This document shows positions 60,962 through 64,000 of a stretch of DNA of 64,000 nucleotides, one piece after another. The DNA is taken from contig NZ_CP031455.1 in assembly GCF_003391135.1 (NCBI RefSeq), positions 248,001-312,000 of the forward strand, in the 5' to 3' direction. The notes below the pieces were generated by a model that searched no databases, had not been told where the DNA came from, and worked only from the letters and a program-made list of their open reading frames with translations. Each line of letters begins with the position of its first letter. Position 1 is the first letter of the stretch. Origin of the DNA: Streptoverticillium olivoreticuli subsp. olivoreticuli. Lineage in GTDB: Bacteria > Actinomycetota > Actinomycetes > Streptomycetales > Streptomycetaceae. The translations under genes were made by a program, and so were the position numbers.

Positions 60962-61453
60962 ATGGTCCGCAAGACCAAAGTGCGCGCCCGAGTCGCGGCA
61001 GCGAGCGCGCTGGCCGCGGCACTGCTGCTCACCGCGTGCAGTAGTGGCGGCGCACAGGACAAGGCCGGGGACGGCGAGCAGAGCAAGGAACTCAAGTGGG
61101 CATCGTGCATGCGTGAGGAGGGCGTCAAGGTCGAGGACCCCAAGCCAGGTGAGCCGGCACTGATGCAAGGCGGCGACGAGTTGAAGATGGAAGCCGCCTC
61201 GAAGAAGTGCGAGAAGTTCCGCCCGCAAAGCCAGGTCTCGGACTCCAAGAAGAAGAAGTGGGAGTTGGATGCCCGCAACTACTCGAAGTGCATGCGCGAG
61301 AACGGGCTCCCGGACTTCCCAGACCCGGACGAGAACGGCACCCTGGCCTTCCCGCAGGACGGTACACAGGACACCCAGCGTTTCAAGGACGCGGATGCCG
61401 AGTGCCACAAGTACATGAAGGACGTCAAACGGCAGGATGTCTCCGCGAAGTGA
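60962..61453 (+). CDS. Cassette-associated lipoprotein with CMRxNG-type repeats (cassette 3)
   Basis: 163 residues, ATG 60962 with AAGGAGG. Lipobox LLTAC (Cys26). Four mature cysteines; SCMREEG and KCMRENG, each followed by an acidic-proline stretch (VEDPKPGE, FPDPDENG), match the motifs in the lipoproteins of cassettes 1 and 2. The stop overlaps the GTG of the adaptor gene by 4 bp. As with the other two, no family function is known to me. Confidence 0.8.
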   Translation: MVRKTKVRARVAAASALAAALLLTACSSGGAQDKAGDGEQSKELKWASCMREEGVKVEDPKPGEPALMQGGDELKMEAASKKCEKFRPQSQVSDSKKKKWELDARNYSKCMRENGLPDFPDPDENGTLAFPQDGTQDTQRFKDADAECHKYMKDVKRQDVSAK

Positions 61454-62556
61454 CGAAGACGGCCAAGGAACGAGGCAAGCCCCGCCGTCGAGGCACCGTA
61501 GCGGCAGGCGTCGGGACCGTCATGGTCCTCGGCGCCATCGGCGCCGCCATGATCTTCTCCGGGAGCGACGGCGATGGAACGACGGGCACGCGGAGCGCAC
61601 CGCCCGCCACCGCCCCGGTGACCAAGGGGGACCTGACCGCCGCCAAGACCATGCCCGCGAGCCTGACCCACGGGACGCCGACCCCCCTGCGCGGCACCTT
61701 GCAGGGCACGGTGACCTGGCTGCCGAAGCCCGGTGACACGATCTCTCGCGGCGAGACCCTCTACAAGGTGGACAACCGCCCGGTCACCGCCCTGTACGGG
61801 GACACACCGATGTACCGGGAGCTGAAGCAGGGCCACGAGGGCCCTGACGTCAAGCAACTCAACGAGAACCTGCGGGCACTCGGTTACACGGCCCCGTACG
61901 GTGACACCTACACCGGGGAGACGACCGCGGCGGTGAGAACCTGGCAGAAGGACCGGAGCCTGAGGGCGACCGGGACGGTCGAAAAAGGTCTCGTCGTCTT
62001 CGTCTCCGGCACGATCCGCGTCGGAGAGCTCAAGGCGCAGAAGGGCGGCCCGGCGGCCGAGGCGATCCTGACCTATACGGGCAGGGGGCGATCGGTCACC
62101 GCCATGCTGCCGCTCTCCGACCAGAAGCTGGCTCGCAAGGGCGACAGCGTGGATGTGATCCTGCCCGGTGGCAAGTCCGTCAGGGGCCGGATCACCGGTG
62201 TCGAGACAGTGTCGCCCGACGCGTCCGACGGCCCGGGCGGTGGCGGTGAGTCCGGGGCCGATGACAAGAAGAAGTCCGAGGTCAAGGTGTCCATCGCCAT
62301 CGAGGACCAGAAGGCGCTGGGGGATCTCCGGAACGCCACCGTCGACGTGGACTTCACCAGCGAGGTCCGCAAGAACGTCTTCCATGTGCCGATCACCGCG
62401 CTCGTGGCACGCACCGGCGGCGGGTACGGCCTGGAGGTCACCGGGGGCGGTACGACGCGCACCGTGCCCGTCGAGCTCGGTATGTTCAGCAACGGGCGGG
62501 TCGAGGTGAAGGGCACTGACCTGCGCCCCGGCATGAAGGTGGCGGTGCCGACGTGA
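61450..62556 (+). CDS. Membrane-anchored adaptor with peptidoglycan-binding domain (cassette 3)
   Basis: 368 residues, GTG start 61450 overlapping the lipoprotein stop. Basic N-terminus, membrane segment (about 15-36), MacA/HlyD-like barrel region, PG_binding_1 domain (about 126-178, [16 protein letters not shown]) and C-terminal [22 protein letters not shown] barrel ending MKVAVPT. The MYRELK-x-G lead into the PG-binding domain is shared by all three cassettes. A Gly/Lys/Ser-rich insertion near 255-275 is specific to this copy. Confidence 0.87.
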   Translation: MTKTAKERGKPRRRGTVAAGVGTVMVLGAIGAAMIFSGSDGDGTTGTRSAPPATAPVTKGDLTAAKTMPASLTHGTPTPLRGTLQGTVTWLPKPGDTISRGETLYKVDNRPVTALYGDTPMYRELKQGHEGPDVKQLNENLRALGYTAPYGDTYTGETTAAVRTWQKDRSLRATGTVEKGLVVFVSGTIRVGELKAQKGGPAAEAILTYTGRGRSVTAMLPLSDQKLARKGDSVDVILPGGKSVRGRITGVETVSPDASDGPGGGGESGADDKKKSEVKVSIAIEDQKALGDLRNATVDVDFTSEVRKNVFHVPITALVARTGGGYGLEVTGGGTTRTVPVELGMFSNGRVEVKGTDLRPGMKVAVPT

Positions 62557-63260
62557 GTACGGCCGTTCCCGTCGTCGAGCTCGAGGGCGCGACGCGTGAG
62601 TACCCCGGGGTCATCGCGCTCTCGGGTGTCGATCTGACCGTTCACCGGGGCGAGTCGGCGGCGATCGTCGGCCCTTCCGGCTCCGGGAAGTCCACCATGC
62701 TGAATGTCATCGGGACGCTGGACCGGCCCACCTCCGGCCGGGTGGCCGTCGACGGCCACGACATCGCGAGCCTGTCGGACCGGCAGCTTTCGGCACTGCG
62801 GGCCCAGAGCATCGGCTTCATCTTCCAGAACTTCCATCTGGCCGAAGGCGTCAGCGCCCTCGACAACGTCGCCGACGGACTGCTGTACAACGGCGTCGGC
62901 CTGCGGGAGCGACGCGAGCGCGCGGCAGCCGTCCTGGACCGCGTGGGGCTGGGCGACCGGCTGGACCACCGGCCCGGCGAGCTGTCCGGCGGCCAGAAAC
63001 AGCGCGTCGCCATCGCCCGGGCCGTGGTCGGCGAGCCGGCTCTCCTCCTCGCCGACGAACCGACGGGCGCGCTGGACTCCACGTCCGGGAAGGCCGTCAT
63101 GGGGCTGCTGCACGAGCTGAACGCGGCGGGCACGACCGTCGTCGTGATCACTCACGACCAGGACATCGCCGAGAGCCTGCCGCGGCAGGTCGCCATGCTC
63201 GACGGCCGCGTGCGATACGACTCGGCGACCCCCGCGAACCGGCTGGAGGGGGCATGTTGA
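62553..63260 (+). CDS. MacB/LolD-type ABC transporter ATP-binding protein (cassette 3)
   Basis: 235 residues, GTG start. Walker A GPSGSGKS (40-47), Q-loop FIFQNF, signature [14 protein letters not shown] and Walker [13 protein letters not shown] with switch H in ITHDQD. Gene order and 4-7 bp overlaps repeat those of cassettes 1 and 2. Confidence 0.93.
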   Translation: MSTAVPVVELEGATREYPGVIALSGVDLTVHRGESAAIVGPSGSGKSTMLNVIGTLDRPTSGRVAVDGHDIASLSDRQLSALRAQSIGFIFQNFHLAEGVSALDNVADGLLYNGVGLRERRERAAAVLDRVGLGDRLDHRPGELSGGQKQRVAIARAVVGEPALLLADEPTGALDSTSGKAVMGLLHELNAAGTTVVVITHDQDIAESLPRQVAMLDGRVRYDSATPANRLEGAC

Positions 63261-64000
63261 TCCCCTCGCGCCTCTCGCCCCGGGACGTCGTGCGTGTCGG
63301 CGGCTTCGGGCTGCGCACCCGTCCGGTGCGGGTCTTCCTGTCCGCGCTGGGCATCGCCATCGGCATCGCCGCCATGGTGGCCACGGTCGGCATCTCCAGC
63401 TCCAGCCGCGCCGAACTGGACCGCAAGCTGGACGCGCTCGGCACGAATCTGCTGACCACGGCGCCCGGTCGGAGCATGGACGGCAGCGAGGTCGAACTAC
63501 CGCAGCAGGCCACCGACATGATCCGCCGGATCAAGGACGTGGAGACCGCGTCCGCCATCGGCAGGATCGGCGGCGTGAAGACCTACCGCAATGACAGGAT
63601 CCCCTCCGAGCAGTCCGGGGGCATCAGTGCCTTGGCGACCCGGCCGGACCTGCTGAAGACCGTCGGCGCGGAGATCGCCCGCGGTACCTGGTTCAACGAC
63701 GCCACGGCGAGGCTCCCGACCACCGTCCTGGGAGCCGAGACCGCGAAGCGGCTCGGCGTCACCAAGCCCGGGGAGCAGGTCTGGCTGGGCGGCCGGTGGT
63801 TCACCGTCGCCGGTGTCCTGGCACCAGCGCCGCTCGCTCCCGAGCTCGACACGGCCGCCCTGGTCGGCTGGGAGAGCGCGAAGTCGGACCTGGACTTCGA
63901 CGGGCATCCGACCACCATCTACACCCGGGCGGTCAAGACCGAGGTGGACGCGGTGCGCCCGCTGCTCGCCGCCACCGCGAACCCGGAGGATCCCAGCGTG
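63254..64000 (+). CDS. MacB/FtsX-type ABC transporter permease (cassette 3), 3'-truncated by window
   Basis: 249 codons are visible from ATG 63254, which overlaps the ATPase stop (63258-63260) by 7 bp; the frame stays open to the window end. [20 protein letters not shown] and [20 protein letters not shown] match the N-terminal membrane segment of the other two permeases, followed by the outer domain ([21 protein letters not shown]). The C-terminal membrane segments lie beyond the window. Confidence 0.92.
   Translation, partial: MLIPSRLSPRDVVRVGGFGLRTRPVRVFLSALGIAIGIAAMVATVGISSSSRAELDRKLDALGTNLLTTAPGRSMDGSEVELPQQATDMIRRIKDVETASAIGRIGGVKTYRNDRIPSEQSGGISALATRPDLLKTVGAEIARGTWFNDATARLPTTVLGAETAKRLGVTKPGEQVWLGGRWFTVAGVLAPAPLAPELDTAALVGWESAKSDLDFDGHPTTIYTRAVKTEVDAVRPLLAATANPEDPSV

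Noticed and set aside
1..64000. CRISPR arrays, rRNA or tRNA genes
   Set aside because: No regularly spaced repeats of 25-40 bp, no rRNA-like sequence and no tRNA arm with a T-loop-like motif was noticed on either strand.

Overview
The window is high-GC DNA (about 70% GC, strong G/C at third codon positions, many GTG starts and 4-bp GTGA/ATGA gene overlaps) and encodes SsgA-like, conservon-type, SpoIIE-phosphatase and LytR-CpsA-Psr proteins. This points to a Streptomyces or close relative, most likely an accessory chromosomal arm: regulators, exporters and mobile-element debris dominate, and no ribosomal, tRNA or core-replication genes were seen.

Layout. 1-0.35 kb: 3' end of a peptide-maturation-type methyltransferase. 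0.5-12.3 kb: two copies of a lipoprotein / peptidoglycan-binding adaptor / MacB-type ATPase / FtsX-type permease cassette on the minus strand. They flank a plus-strand operon of two tandem two-component systems plus a lipoprotein. 12.5-17.6 kb: secreted alpha/beta hydrolase, threonine catabolism genes (tdh, kbl) and a LysR regulator. 17.7-21.4 kb: partial conservon (nitrate-sensor-type histidine kinase plus roadblock protein) with a solute-binding lipoprotein. 21.4-24.4 kb: OsmC protein and a pair of RepL-like winged-helix proteins, set among iteron-like CTTGC-N8-GCAAG dyads. 24.7-28.8 kb: amino acid symporter, orphan histidine kinase, DoxX-like membrane protein. 28.8-36.8 kb: insertion-sequence territory (IS5-type fragments, a tandem IS1182-type/IS4-type pair sharing CTAG junctions) around an aldo/keto reductase with its divergent XRE regulator, and a HAF-repeat secreted protein. 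37.2-40.7 kb: teichoic-acid-like genes, namely a cytidylyltransferase-reductase fusion and a frameshifted glycerophosphotransferase-like gene. 41.4-46.1 kb: VOC protein and a xylose-type sugar ABC operon. 46.3-48.7 kb: orphan small XRE protein and an unrecognised 528-residue protein. 49.1-60.4 kb: SpoIIE-type phosphatase, LCP ligase, MurG paralogue with a sugar epimerase, NarL-type two-component pair, SsgA-like protein, peptidoglycan-binding protein and polysaccharide deacetylase. 60.9-64 kb: a third copy of the lipoprotein/adaptor/ABC cassette, cut by the window end.

Two themes connect the genes. One is the cell envelope: three MacAB-like envelope export or signalling cassettes, LCP, MurG paralogue, deacetylase, PG-binding proteins and polyol-phosphate polymer genes. 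The other is signalling: four complete or orphan kinase systems, a partial conservon and a SpoIIE phosphatase.

The observations I rate highest are the CTTGC-N8-GCAAG dyad arrays next to the RepL-like pair, the triplicated transporter cassette with its CMRxNG lipoprotein family, and the orphan 528-residue protein. All calls were made by reading the sequence; no database search was run.
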